Made by a program: the position numbers and the translations under genes | Part shown: positions 32,163-39,150 of the stretch, one piece after another | Numbering within the stretch: position 1 is the stretch's first letter | Layout of the letters: each line of letters opens with the position of its first letter | Assembly (NCBI GenBank): GCA_039183635.1 | Contig: JBCDBL010000018.1 | Coordinates: forward strand, 1 to 39,150 | Direction of reading: 5' to 3' | Length of the DNA stretch: 39,150 nucleotides | From: JBCDBL01 sp039183635 | GTDB lineage: Bacteria; Pseudomonadota; Alphaproteobacteria; Caulobacterales; Parvularculaceae | Notes under the pieces: model-generated | What the model was told of the DNA's origin: nothing | The model's database searches: none | What the model saw: only the letters and a program-made list of their open reading frames with translations

Positions 32163-34904
32163 ATGCCTCGCCTTTTTACCGCCATCTTGCTGGCGGCCTG
32201 CTTGTCCCTTGAAGCCGCCCTCGCCGCCATGCCGGAGGTGAAGCTCGATTACGACCGCTTCGTCCTGCCGAACGGGCTCACCGTCATCGTCCACGAAGAC
32301 CGCAAGGCGCCGGTGGTGGCGGTGAGCGTGTGGTACGGCGTCGGCTCCAAGGACGAGCCGGAAGGCAAAACCGGCTTCGCCCACCTGTTCGAACACATCA
32401 TGTTCAATGGAAGCGAAAATTACGACAAGGACTATTTCGGTCCTTTTGAAGAAGTGGGCGCCACGGGCATGAACGGCACAACATGGTTCGACCGCACCAA
32501 TTATTTCCAAACCGTGCCCACCCCCGCCCTCGACCTCGCCCTGTGGATGGAATCCGACCGCATGGGCCACCTCCTCGGCGCCGTCACGCAAGACAAGCTC
32601 GACGAGCAGCGCGACGTCGTCAAAAACGAAAAGCGCCAGGGCGACAACCAGCCCTACGGAACCGTCTGGTACAGAATATTGGAGGGCGTCTTTCCACCGG
32701 GCCATCCCTACCGCCATTCCACCATCGGCTCCATGGAAGATCTTGAGGCCGCCTCCCTTGAGGATGTGAAACAGTGGTTCAAGGACTATTACGGCGCGGC
32801 GAACGCCGTCCTCGTCCTCGCCGGGGACATCGACGTCGAAACGGCGCGGCCGCTGGTGGAGACCTATTTCGGCGACATCGACGCCGGCCCGCCGGTGCGC
32901 AAGTTCGAGCAATGGGTTCCCACCTACGCCACGGACCGCAAAGAAGTGATGCGCGACCGGGTCCCCCTGCCCCGCAGCTACGCCGTATGGGCCGTTCCCG
33001 GACGATCGGAGCGGGACAGCGCCCTCCTCACCCTCGCCGCCTCCGTCCTCGGCGACGGTAAAAATTCAAGGCTGTATAAGGAGCTTGTCTACGACCGCCA
33101 GACCGCCCAAAGCGTCAGCGCCTCCCTCCAGCCCCTGGAGCTTGCGAGCCTCTTCTCCATTTCCCTCACCGCCAAGGACGAGGCGGTTTACGCCGAAACC
33201 GTGGCGGGGGCGGAAAAAGTTTTAAAGGACTTCCTGGCGAAAGGCCCCACAAAAGCCGAGCTCGCCCGGGCGAAAACGAAAATCAACGCCTCCGTCATTC
33301 GCGGCCTGGAGCAGGTGGGCGGCTTCGGCGGCAAAGCGGTGACGCTCGCCGAGGGGGAGCTTTACGAGGGCGATCCTGGGTATTTTAAAACCTGGCTCGC
33401 CTGGCTGAACGCCGCCAAGCCCGATGACGTCAGAAACGCCGCCCGAACCTGGCTGCGCAAGGGCGCCTATGAGCTCGACGTACTTCCGTTTGCGGACCAT
33501 GGAACGTCCGGCGGCGGCGCGGACCGGTCGGCCCTGCCCGTGGTGGCGGAAACGCCGGACCTTGTCTTCCCGGACCTTGAAACCGCGACCCTGTCGAACG
33601 GCGTCAAAGTCGTGCTCGCCCGCCGTGACGCGGTGCCGGTGGTGGAGATCGCCGCCCAATTCGACGCCGGCTACGCCGCGGACACGCCGGACAAGCTCGG
33701 TGCGGCCTCCTTCGCCATGTCGATGTTGGACGAGGGCACGTCGTCGCGCAGCGCCCTTGAAATCGCCGCCGAAGTGGAAAATCTCGGCGCGGCTCTGTAC
33801 ACGGACTCCAGCCTCGATACGTCGACGGCGTATCTGTCCGCCCTCACCGTGAATCTGGAAGCATCGGTCATGCTGATGGCCGACATTCTGCAAAATCCGG
33901 CGTTCGAGCCGGCGGAGATCGAGCGCCTGCGCACCCGATGGATCGCGTCCATCGGCCAGGAAAAGGCGAGCCCCGTACAGCTGGCCTTGCGTCTGTTGCC
34001 GCCGATCCTTTACGGCGAAGGCCACGCCTACGCCGCGCCGTTCACCGGCTCCGGCACGGAAGAGAGCATCGCGAACCTCTCCCGCGCCGATTTGCAAGCC
34101 TTCCACGACGCGTGGATCCGGCCGGACAACATGTCCCTGTTCGTGGTCGGCGACACCAGCCTCAACGACATCACGCCGATTTTGGAAAAAGCCTTCGGCA
34201 AGTGGCGGCCGCAAAGCGTTCCTATGGGAACGAAATCCGTCGCCGACGTCGCCGCGCCGGACAAGGCCCGGGTCATTCTCATCGACAAGGCCGGCGCGCC
34301 CCAGTCGCTCATCCTCGCCGGCCACGTCGCCCCGCCGAGCGGCGCGGACAACGCCGTCGCCATATCGGCCATGAACGAGATCATCGGCGGGCAATTCTCC
34401 TCACGGATCAACATGAACCTGCGCGAGGAAAAAGGGTGGGCCTATGGCGCGCGAACGCTGCTCACGGGCGCCCGGGGGCAGCGACCGTTCATGGTCTACG
34501 CGCCGGTGCAAACGGACAAAACCGCAGCCTCCATGGAAGAGATGTACCGGGAGCTGTCGGAGTTCAAAGGCCCGCGCCCGGCGAGCGAAACGGAGATGGC
34601 GCGGGCGGTGCTGAACAACACGCGCTCCCTGCCCGGACAGTTTGAAACGGCGGACGCGGTTTTGGGCGCCCTTTTGTCCTCGGCCCGGTACGGCCGGCCC
34701 TTGGACTATCCGGCGACGCTGACGGCGCGGTATCGCGCCCTGGAGCTGTCGGACGTACGGGCCGCGGCCGAAGACGTGGTGAAGCCCGACAGCCTCACCT
34801 GGATCGTCGTCGGCGATCTCGACATGATCGAGCAGGAGATAAGAGACCTCGGTTACGGCCGCGTCGACATCTGGACCCTGGACGGCGTTCCGGCCGTGGA
34901 GTAA
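32163..34904 (+). CDS. M16 family zinc metallopeptidase, exported (fused two-domain form)
   Basis: A 913-residue pitrilysin-family protein with a signal peptide (about 1-22). The inverted zinc site HLFEH is at residues 74-78 in GFAHLFEHIMFNGSE, with the third ligand Glu156 in DVVKNEKRQG. The second half (from about residue 470, FPDLETATLSNGVKVVLARR) repeats the fold but lacks the HxxEH, as is normal for the inactive half; the R/Y pair of the C-terminal lobe can be seen in GGQFSSRINMNLREEKGWAY. Family members degrade small peptides. I start at the ATG at 32163, which gives a proper signal peptide; an upstream frame adds 22 residues without one. Confidence 0.92.
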   Translation: MPRLFTAILLAACLSLEAALAAMPEVKLDYDRFVLPNGLTVIVHEDRKAPVVAVSVWYGVGSKDEPEGKTGFAHLFEHIMFNGSENYDKDYFGPFEEVGATGMNGTTWFDRTNYFQTVPTPALDLALWMESDRMGHLLGAVTQDKLDEQRDVVKNEKRQGDNQPYGTVWYRILEGVFPPGHPYRHSTIGSMEDLEAASLEDVKQWFKDYYGAANAVLVLAGDIDVETARPLVETYFGDIDAGPPVRKFEQWVPTYATDRKEVMRDRVPLPRSYAVWAVPGRSERDSALLTLAASVLGDGKNSRLYKELVYDRQTAQSVSASLQPLELASLFSISLTAKDEAVYAETVAGAEKVLKDFLAKGPTKAELARAKTKINASVIRGLEQVGGFGGKAVTLAEGELYEGDPGYFKTWLAWLNAAKPDDVRNAARTWLRKGAYELDVLPFADHGTSGGGADRSALPVVAETPDLVFPDLETATLSNGVKVVLARRDAVPVVEIAAQFDAGYAADTPDKLGAASFAMSMLDEGTSSRSALEIAAEVENLGAALYTDSSLDTSTAYLSALTVNLEASVMLMADILQNPAFEPAEIERLRTRWIASIGQEKASPVQLALRLLPPILYGEGHAYAAPFTGSGTEESIANLSRADLQAFHDAWIRPDNMSLFVVGDTSLNDITPILEKAFGKWRPQSVPMGTKSVADVAAPDKARVILIDKAGAPQSLILAGHVAPPSGADNAVAISAMNEIIGGQFSSRINMNLREEKGWAYGARTLLTGARGQRPFMVYAPVQTDKTAASMEEMYRELSEFKGPRPASETEMARAVLNNTRSLPGQFETADAVLGALLSSARYGRPLDYPATLTARYRALELSDVRAAAEDVVKPDSLTWIVVGDLDMIEQEIRDLGYGRVDIWTLDGVPAVE

Positions 34905-34970
34905 GCGGAGCTGCGTCGCTCCAGATTTCAAAAGACCGCGCAATTATTTTCGGCGCCGCGGCGCCCCTGG

Positions 34971-35032
34971 CCTCCCCCGCAGGCGGGGGAGGTGTCGGCA
35001 TAGCCGACGGAGGGGGCTGCGATACGCTTGGA
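34971..35032. repeat. Double-hairpin repeat after the M16 gene
   Basis: CCTCCCCCGC (34971-34980) faces GCGGGGGAGG (34983-34992), and GTCGGC (34994-34999) faces GCCGAC (35003-35008), followed by GGAGGGGGC. The GGGGGAGG-then-CGACGGAGGGGG pattern recurs in intergenic DNA of many alphaproteobacteria. It could stop transcription between the convergent M16 and yjhX genes. Confidence 0.55.
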
Positions 35033-35051
35033 ATGACTGCGCCAAAACATC

Positions 35052-35312
35052 TCAAGCGCGGTTATCCAGTTGCGGCCGCACAGCTCGGCGACCCTTCAGG
35101 GTGATCCGATAGGGCGCGCCCTTTTTTGAGGCGATAAGCCGCTTTTTCCGCAGTTTTTGAAACGTCTCCATCGTGCAATCGGTGAGAGACCAGCCCTCCC
35201 GGGTGATGCAGTTGATGGCGATGATTTTGCCGCGGTCGTCTTTTTCAACCGCAATGGCGCCGCCGCGCGCCAGCACGTGCAGCGAGCGCTGCTCGCTTCG
35301 TGAAATATTCAT
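35052..35312 (-). CDS. yjhX: YjhX family protein (putative toxin, orphan)
   Basis: An 86-residue protein starting MNISRSEQRSLHVLARGGAI and containing CITREGWSLTDCTMETFQKL, KKRLIASKKGAPYRITLKG and a final LDNRA, the full UPF0386/YjhX pattern and length. E. coli YjhX is a putative toxin paired with the acetyltransferase YjhQ; alphaproteobacterial copies are often solitary and may be transcription- or topoisomerase-related. There is no GNAT partner here. I chose the ATG at 35312 by the family start; AAAGG stands 12 nt upstream. It lies between the M16 gene and tRNA-Arg. The 271 nt up to the tRNA show nothing I recognise. Confidence 0.85.
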   Translation of the reverse strand: MNISRSEQRSLHVLARGGAIAVEKDDRGKIIAINCITREGWSLTDCTMETFQKLRKKRLIASKKGAPYRITLKGRRAVRPQLDNRA

Positions 35313-35583
35313 TGTCTTGAAAGCCTTTAAGAGATGTCGACCAAAGCGAAGCAGGCCGACACGGGGGTGGTAGAGCCCCGTCGGTCCGCTAACTTCAGTT
35401 GCGCGCAATCTCTGACATGAAATCCTCTTAAAGACTGGCGTTTCCATAGCCCCAAAGCGCCGCACGCGTCAAAGGCTTTGTTGTCTTGCGCCGCCGCGCC
35501 CCTTAAAAACGGGTGGCGCGTACAAATCCCTTGGACTTTCCCGCGATTTCAGGGCAAAAGAACGCCCTTGCCGCAAGGTTCAA

Positions 35584-35660
35584 GGTCCCGTAGCTCAGCT
35601 GGATAGAGCGCTGGCCTCCGAAGCCAGAGGTCACAGGTTCGAATCCTGTCGGGACCGCCA
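35584..35660 (+). tRNA. tRNA-Arg (CCG)
   Basis: A 77-nt cloverleaf. The acceptor GGTCCCG pairs with CGGGACC, the D-arm contains AGCTCAGCTGGATAGAGC, the anticodon stem CTGGC/GCCAG encloses CTCCGAA with anticodon CCG (codon CGG), and the T-arm carries GGTTCGAATCC. The 3' end GCCA is encoded. Sequence composition changes just downstream, so it may mark an island boundary. Confidence 0.96.
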
Positions 35661-35748
35661 TTTTTCTTTTTCAAAAACAACAACTTAACCATCCCATTCT
35701 TTCTAGGCATCACCGAAAATGTGATACCTGGAAGTCGGGATTACATTT

Positions 35749-36078
35749 TTAGCAGCAGGACGACTTCCCATTGCAACATTTCCGGATGTCAGGATGGCCG
35801 TCGCAACAATCATCCAGAAGGAACGACATAAGGTTTCCTATTTTCTGGATGTCAGCGCGGTAGACGATCTGTCGAGAGACGCGTTCCGACGTAATGAGGC
35901 CTGAATTTTCCAGCGCAGAAAGATGGAATGACGCGCGTGACGAGGACGCGCCAACTTTCTCGCCAACATCTCCCGCTGATGCACCCTGTGCATCTTTGCT
36001 CACCAGATACCGAACAATGTGTAATCGGGTTTCTTGCGACAATGCCCCCAACATCGCCAAAGCATCTTTTTCTTTCAT
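35749..36078 (-). CDS. ArsR/SmtB family repressor with cysteine-rich tail
   Basis: A 109-residue winged-helix regulator. It starts MKEKDALAMLGALSQETRLH and has the recognition region VGASSSRASFHLSALENSGL. The alpha-3 ELCVCDL metal site of E. coli ArsR is absent. Instead the C-terminus holds three Cys pairs (C91-C92, C101-C102, C108-C109) in DDCCDGHPDIRKCCNGKSSC. The first pairs resemble the C-terminal As(III) site of Acidithiobacillus-type ArsR, so arsenite or another thiophilic metal is the likely inducer; this is inference. It is divergent from a GST gene also ending in cysteines, with a putative operator at 36082-36095. Composition is lower in GC than the core genes. Confidence 0.85.
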   Translation of the reverse strand: MKEKDALAMLGALSQETRLHIVRYLVSKDAQGASAGDVGEKVGASSSRASFHLSALENSGLITSERVSRQIVYRADIQKIGNLMSFLLDDCCDGHPDIRKCCNGKSSCC

Positions 36079-36081
36079 ATC

Positions 36082-36120
36082 TCAATATCTCTTGAAATGT
36101 TGAATTTTGTATCTTAGATA
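36082..36120 (+). promoter_or_regulatory. GST promoter with overlapping ArsR operator candidate
   Basis: The -35 TTGAAA (36092-36097) and -10 TAGATA (36115-36120) are spaced by 17 nt. An inverted repeat TCAA-N6-TTGA (36082-36095) overlaps the -35 and lies just before the arsR start, the position expected of a site repressing both genes. Confidence 0.5.
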
Positions 36121-36210
36121 ACTCTCAAACGGCGTCAGCGCAAGCACCTCGAAGGGTCATTTGTCTCTGCACCGATCAAAGTTCAGAACTTTCCTTGAAA
36201 GGTCAGCCCC

Positions 36211-36912
36211 ATGAAAATCGTCAGCTTTAAAATTTGCCCTTTTGTTCAGCGTGTAACGGCTTTGTTGGAAGCCAAGCAGATCGACTATGAGGTCGAGTTT
36301 ATCAGTTTGAGCGACAAACCCGATTGGTTCCTCGAAATTTCGCCCAATGGGCAAGTGCCCATACTCATTACAGACAACGGCATCGCCTTGTTTGAGTCCG
36401 ATGCAATCGTTGAATATTTGGAAGAAGCCTACCCCCCTCTGCAACCTGATCTCTCTCTCGAACAGAAGGCAATCAATCGTGCCTGGAGTTATCTCGCCTC
36501 GAAAAACTATCTCGTGCAATGTAGCGCTCAACGAAGCGGCGATAAGGATACCTTGACCGAAAGATCACTAAAGCTCGGCAAAGCCTTTGATCGTATGGAA
36601 GATCAGCTAGGCGATACGACCTTCTTCAACGGTGACGATCTTGGAATGGTCGATATAGCGTGGCTCACACTTCTGCACCGCGCTGACATTATTAAGAGGC
36701 ATACGGGCTATGATTTCATCGGCGTCCGTCCGAAACTAAAACAGTGGCAGACAAATATTCTTAACCTCGACATCGCTCAAAAATCCGTGACTCCGGATTT
36801 CGAAAAAACCTTCACTGACTTCTATCTATCTGATCAAACATATCTTGGCCGAGGTGAAGCGATAGACGGATGTTCGTTCTCGAAAGCCTGCGTAACCGAC
36901 AACTGTTGCTAG
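36211..36912 (+). CDS. Glutathione S-transferase family protein with cysteine-rich tail
   Basis: A 233-residue GST. The N-terminal thioredoxin fold has an active-site CPF (Cys9) in SFKICPFVQRVTALLEAKQI, the cis-Pro region PNGQVPIL, and the Glu-Ser glutathione contact in LFESDAIVEYLEE. A helical C-terminal domain includes FFNGDDLGMVDIAWLTLLHR. The final residues (about 220-233) are GCSFSKACVTDNCC, with four Cys not usual in GSTs and possibly metal- or arsenic-binding. AAAGG lies 9 nt before the ATG. Divergent from a Cys-tailed ArsR, suggesting induction by metalloid. Codon use is clearly lower in GC than the backbone. Confidence 0.86.
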   Translation: MKIVSFKICPFVQRVTALLEAKQIDYEVEFISLSDKPDWFLEISPNGQVPILITDNGIALFESDAIVEYLEEAYPPLQPDLSLEQKAINRAWSYLASKNYLVQCSAQRSGDKDTLTERSLKLGKAFDRMEDQLGDTTFFNGDDLGMVDIAWLTLLHRADIIKRHTGYDFIGVRPKLKQWQTNILNLDIAQKSVTPDFEKTFTDFYLSDQTYLGRGEAIDGCSFSKACVTDNCC

Positions 36913-36971
36913 AACCGTTGGCAACGACTGGAGGAATTACGGCATCGCCGACAGCGATACGGGAATCTTTG

Positions 36972-37005
36972 GCGTCAGGTAACGCATTTTGGCGTTACCT
37001 GACGC
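36972..37005. terminator. Perfect 14-bp hairpin between convergent genes
   Basis: GCGTCAGGTAACGC (36972-36985), loop ATTTTG, GCGTTACCTGACGC (36992-37005). It sits between the GST and aldo/keto reductase stops. There is no long T-tract on either side, so bidirectional termination is likely but unproven. A second 8-bp hairpin (CCAGCAAC/GTTGCTGG) lies at 37016-37035. Confidence 0.45.
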
Positions 37006-37040
37006 GTTGAAATCGCCAGCAACTGGCGTTGCTGGGCTTG

Positions 37041-38021
37041 TTAGTCCCACTCAGGCATAAAACCTTCCGCGTAGCGCGCGCCAAACGCACCTTTCGGCAG
37101 TATCCCTGCAATAGCAGCAAGGTCGTCCCTGCTCAGCTCGAACTCAGCTGCGGCAACGTTTTCCGCCAACCGGTCCTGATTACGGGTCCCGGGGATGGGG
37201 ACAATGTCGTCGCCTTGCGCAAGCAGCCATGACAAAGCGAGTTGAGCGACGGTCCCGCCCTTCGCCGCAGCGAGGGCCGCCAGTTTTTCGACGGCCTCGA
37301 CATTCTTTTCAAAGTTGCCGGGCTGCCAGCGTGGGTCCATCCTGCGGAAGTCCGTTTCTTCATAGTCACTGGCTGGTCTGGCCTGTCCTGTCAGGAACCC
37401 TCGCCCGAGTGGGGAATACGGAACGAAGCCGACGCCCAATTCACGCAGCACAGGGAATAGAACCTCAACGTCTCGTTCAAAAACCGAATATTCTGTTTGC
37501 AGAGCCGCAATTGGCTGAACGGCGTGAGCGCGCCTCAGCGTGTCCTCGCCCACTTCACTCATACCGAAATGCAGCACCTTGCCCTCACGAATAAGATCGC
37601 CAACGGCGCCAGCGACATCTTCGGCCGGCGTCTCTGGATCGGGGCGATGTTGATAGAACAGGTCAATATAATCTGTACCAAGATAGCGCAGACTATTCTC
37701 TGCAACCCTGCGGATGTTATCAGGGCGACTGTTCAACCCGATGCTCAGTCCGCCATCAGGGTCAGGCGCGAATCCAAATTTCGTTGCAATAACCACCTGA
37801 TCGCGTCGTCCGTCTAAAGCGCGACCAAGCAGCTTTTCATTCTCACCCCAGCCATACATTTCAGCCGTATCGAAGAAAGTCACCCCAAGATCAAAGGCCC
37901 GCCGAATTGTGGCGATCGCCGATGTTTCATCAGATGAGCCGTAAAAGGAAGTGGCGCCCATTGCGCCATAACCAATGGCGGAAACCTTGGGACCGTTGCG
38001 CCCCAGCGTTCGTGTTTTCAT
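37041..38021 (-). CDS. Aldo/keto reductase
   Basis: A 326-residue NADPH-dependent TIM-barrel oxidoreductase. It starts MKTRTLGRNGPKVSAIGYGA. The catalytic tetrad is visible as Asp and Tyr in FFDTAEMYGWGENE, Lys in VIATKFG and His in LFYQHRPDP; the cofactor site includes VPIPGTRNQDRLAEN. It belongs to the YakC/AKR13-like group acting on aldehydes and ketones. The ATG at 38021 has GGAGAG about 6 nt upstream; an extended in-frame reading has no support. It is divergent from an AraC regulator and shares with it a 139-nt region with a tandem operator-like repeat, so it is the probable target of that regulator. Confidence 0.92.
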   Translation of the reverse strand: MKTRTLGRNGPKVSAIGYGAMGATSFYGSSDETSAIATIRRAFDLGVTFFDTAEMYGWGENEKLLGRALDGRRDQVVIATKFGFAPDPDGGLSIGLNSRPDNIRRVAENSLRYLGTDYIDLFYQHRPDPETPAEDVAGAVGDLIREGKVLHFGMSEVGEDTLRRAHAVQPIAALQTEYSVFERDVEVLFPVLRELGVGFVPYSPLGRGFLTGQARPASDYEETDFRRMDPRWQPGNFEKNVEAVEKLAALAAAKGGTVAQLALSWLLAQGDDIVPIPGTRNQDRLAENVAAAEFELSRDDLAAIAGILPKGAFGARYAEGFMPEWD

Positions 38022-38083
38022 TTGGTCTCTCCATAATAATCGCTTTGGTATCGCCCATATGGAGGTGGAGTCTGCGATCTGAG

Positions 38084-38121
38084 TGCCCAATTCTGTGCAA
38101 TTATTGCCTAATTCTGTCAAA
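38084..38121. promoter_or_regulatory. Tandem direct repeat, candidate AraC-family operator
   Basis: TGCCCAATTCTGTGCAA (38084-38100) is repeated as TGCCTAATTCTGTCAAA (38105-38121), 21 bp apart (two helical turns), in the region between the divergent reductase and AraC genes. Tandem half-sites on one face of DNA are typical of AraC-type binding. A TTGACC at 38126-38131 next to it may be the -35 of araC. Confidence 0.5.
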
Positions 38122-38160
38122 TCGGTTGACCGATGAACACGCTTTAGCTTTTATAAAGCG

Positions 38161-38958
38161 ATGTCGACTGCTTCAGATCTTTGCCAAGTCGCGGCCAGAC
38201 ATGCTGGCTCTGAAGCCATTCCCAGGCTTGTCATTCACAAACTGGAACGGCCGAGCGAGCTTGCGCCTTTGATTTATGAACCAAGCGTCTGCCTAATCTT
38301 GCAGGGCAAGAAGCGGACAATCATTGGCGGCGAGGTTTTGGATTATGGCGCAGGATCATGCCTGGTTATTGCGGCGGAATTATCCGCACTTGGCCAAGTT
38401 ACGGAAGCAACCGCCAGCCACCCCTTTCTGGCTGCGGCGCTCTCAATCGACACAACCGTTCTTTCTGATGTTATTCAGAAGACGCCCAATATAGACGGCT
38501 CTCAAACAAAGAGCTTTGCGTTGCGATCAGCATCAGACCGGCTTATTGACACCTGGGGTCGGTTGCTGACGCTGCTTGAGCGACCTGAAGAGATTCCGGC
38601 GCTTGCGCCGCTTTGTGAGCATGAACTTCTGTATCGTCTTTTGATAGGACCGATTGGCCCGCTCTTGCGACAGATAGGCGCAATGGCTGAGTTGGCCGGC
38701 ATGAGCCTGACAACCTTCCATCGTCGATTTAAAACCGTAACCGGCGTCAGTCCTTTGCAATATCAAAAACAAATCCGATTGCATGAAGCCAAGCGGTGTT
38801 TGGTTGCGCGCGAGGGCAACGCATCTTCCATTGCTTTTCGTGTCGGGTATGAAAGCACATCTCAGTTTAGTCGTGAGTATCGCCGCTTGTTTGGCATGCC
38901 GCCTATGCAGGATGCGGCGGCGGCCAGAGAATTGGCGAAGATTACGTCCATGTTTTGA
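38161..38958 (+). CDS. AraC family transcriptional regulator (AraC_N type) with shortened DNA-binding domain
   Basis: A 265-residue regulator of the YqhC-like group. The N-terminal cupin-type AraC_N domain has YEPSVCLILQGKKRTIIGGE (about 39-58). The C-terminal part has LAGMSLTTFHRRFKTVTGVS followed by PLQYQKQIRLHEAKRCL and the second helix-turn-helix ASSIAFRVGYESTSQFSREY. Between LLRQIG (about 168-173) and AMAELAGM the family normally has roughly 25 more residues, including the first helix of HTH-1 (RAIxWIRxNFxxPL type); they are absent with the frame kept, so DNA binding may be changed or lost. There is no ribosome site before the ATG (TTATAAAGCG), so a leaderless message is possible. Confidence 0.82.
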   Translation: MSTASDLCQVAARHAGSEAIPRLVIHKLERPSELAPLIYEPSVCLILQGKKRTIIGGEVLDYGAGSCLVIAAELSALGQVTEATASHPFLAAALSIDTTVLSDVIQKTPNIDGSQTKSFALRSASDRLIDTWGRLLTLLERPEEIPALAPLCEHELLYRLLIGPIGPLLRQIGAMAELAGMSLTTFHRRFKTVTGVSPLQYQKQIRLHEAKRCLVAREGNASSIAFRVGYESTSQFSREYRRLFGMPPMQDAAAARELAKITSMF

Positions 38959-39150
38959 GTTTGGCGTTGATCTGTTTAATACCGACACTGCTGAGCTGGA
39001 CCGAAACAAGGAGGTTTCTAATCGAAGCGCGAAGTTCTGATTGAGCTTATCAGGCTTTGGGCTTGCTCCCAATCCATCAATTTTGCACTGTGAGAGCCGC
39101 GACGACGGGCGGGCGGCTAGACCGCCGCGAGTCTAGAGCCGACCGCGCCC
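38959..39150. other. Window-end intergenic sequence
   Basis: Nothing firmly recognised. An AAGGAGGT at 39008-39015 has no convincing start codon after it; short frames are broken by stops. It could hold remnants of a mobile element, but I cannot support one. Confidence 0.3.

Noticed and set aside
33222..34394. Minus-strand frame of 390 codons opposite the M16 peptidase
   Set aside because: Arg/Gly/His-rich composition typical of an antisense shadow; the M16 reading has a signal peptide and zinc site.
35584..39150. Duplicated tRNA end marking an integrated element
   Set aside because: I could not find a second copy of the tRNA 3' sequence, nor an integrase, within the window.

Overview
This window looks like the chromosome of a GC-rich alphaproteobacterium. 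Evidence: a dnaK-dnaJ-dapB neighbourhood, rpmH-rnpA-yidC-yihA, a DUF2336 protein, a RegB/RegA redox two-component pair with a SCO/SenC gene beside it, an intracellular PHA depolymerase, a TorF-type porin, and mosaic intergenic repeats. A marine Hyphomonadaceae- or Parvularculaceae-like host is my guess; genus cannot be read from the sequence.

Layout. 1-2.5 kb: exported TorF-family porin, strong terminator, ubiquinone-biosynthesis hydroxylase. 2.5-8 kb (minus): dnaK, dnaJ, then a low-GC two-gene module (Panacea/SocA-type antitoxin plus a one-helix membrane protein) wedged in front of dapB, then a small membrane protein. 8-12.5 kb: TbpB-like lipoprotein, HAD pyrimidine nucleotidase, DUF2336 protein, secreted DUF1036/peptidoglycan-binding protein. 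12.6-15.9 kb (minus): rpmH-rnpA-yidC-yihA with a good promoter and a terminator. 16.1-21 kb (plus): TVP38 membrane protein, pyridine-nucleotide disulfide oxidoreductase preceded by a 12-codon leader ORF, orphan histidine kinase, trans-aconitate methyltransferase. 21-26.6 kb: stand-alone ParA ATPase, gamma-glutamyltransferase, TspO, PHA depolymerase, a GDPD remnant. 26.7-29.6 kb: SCO gene divergent from regB-regA. 29.6-34.9 kb: two divergent exported peptidases (S9/DPP-IV and M16). 35-39 kb: orphan YjhX-family protein, tRNA-Arg(CCG), then lower-GC accessory genes: a cysteine-tailed ArsR repressor divergent from a cysteine-tailed GST, and an aldo/keto reductase divergent from an AraC regulator that appears to lack part of its DNA-binding domain.

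The most striking pattern is a family of composite intergenic repeats (a ~60-nt module and a 41-nt imperfect palindrome edged by TAAAGC/GCTTTA). Seven genes here (porin, nucleotidase, DUF2336, DUF1036, rnpA, parA, ggt) have a stop codon that coincides with the outer edge of such an element, including both members of two convergent pairs. The second is the toxin-antitoxin-like module inserted in the chaperone-dapB operon, whose last codons overlap the ribosome-binding site of essential dapB.

Gene starts were chosen from ribosome-binding sites and family alignment by memory; no database search was run.
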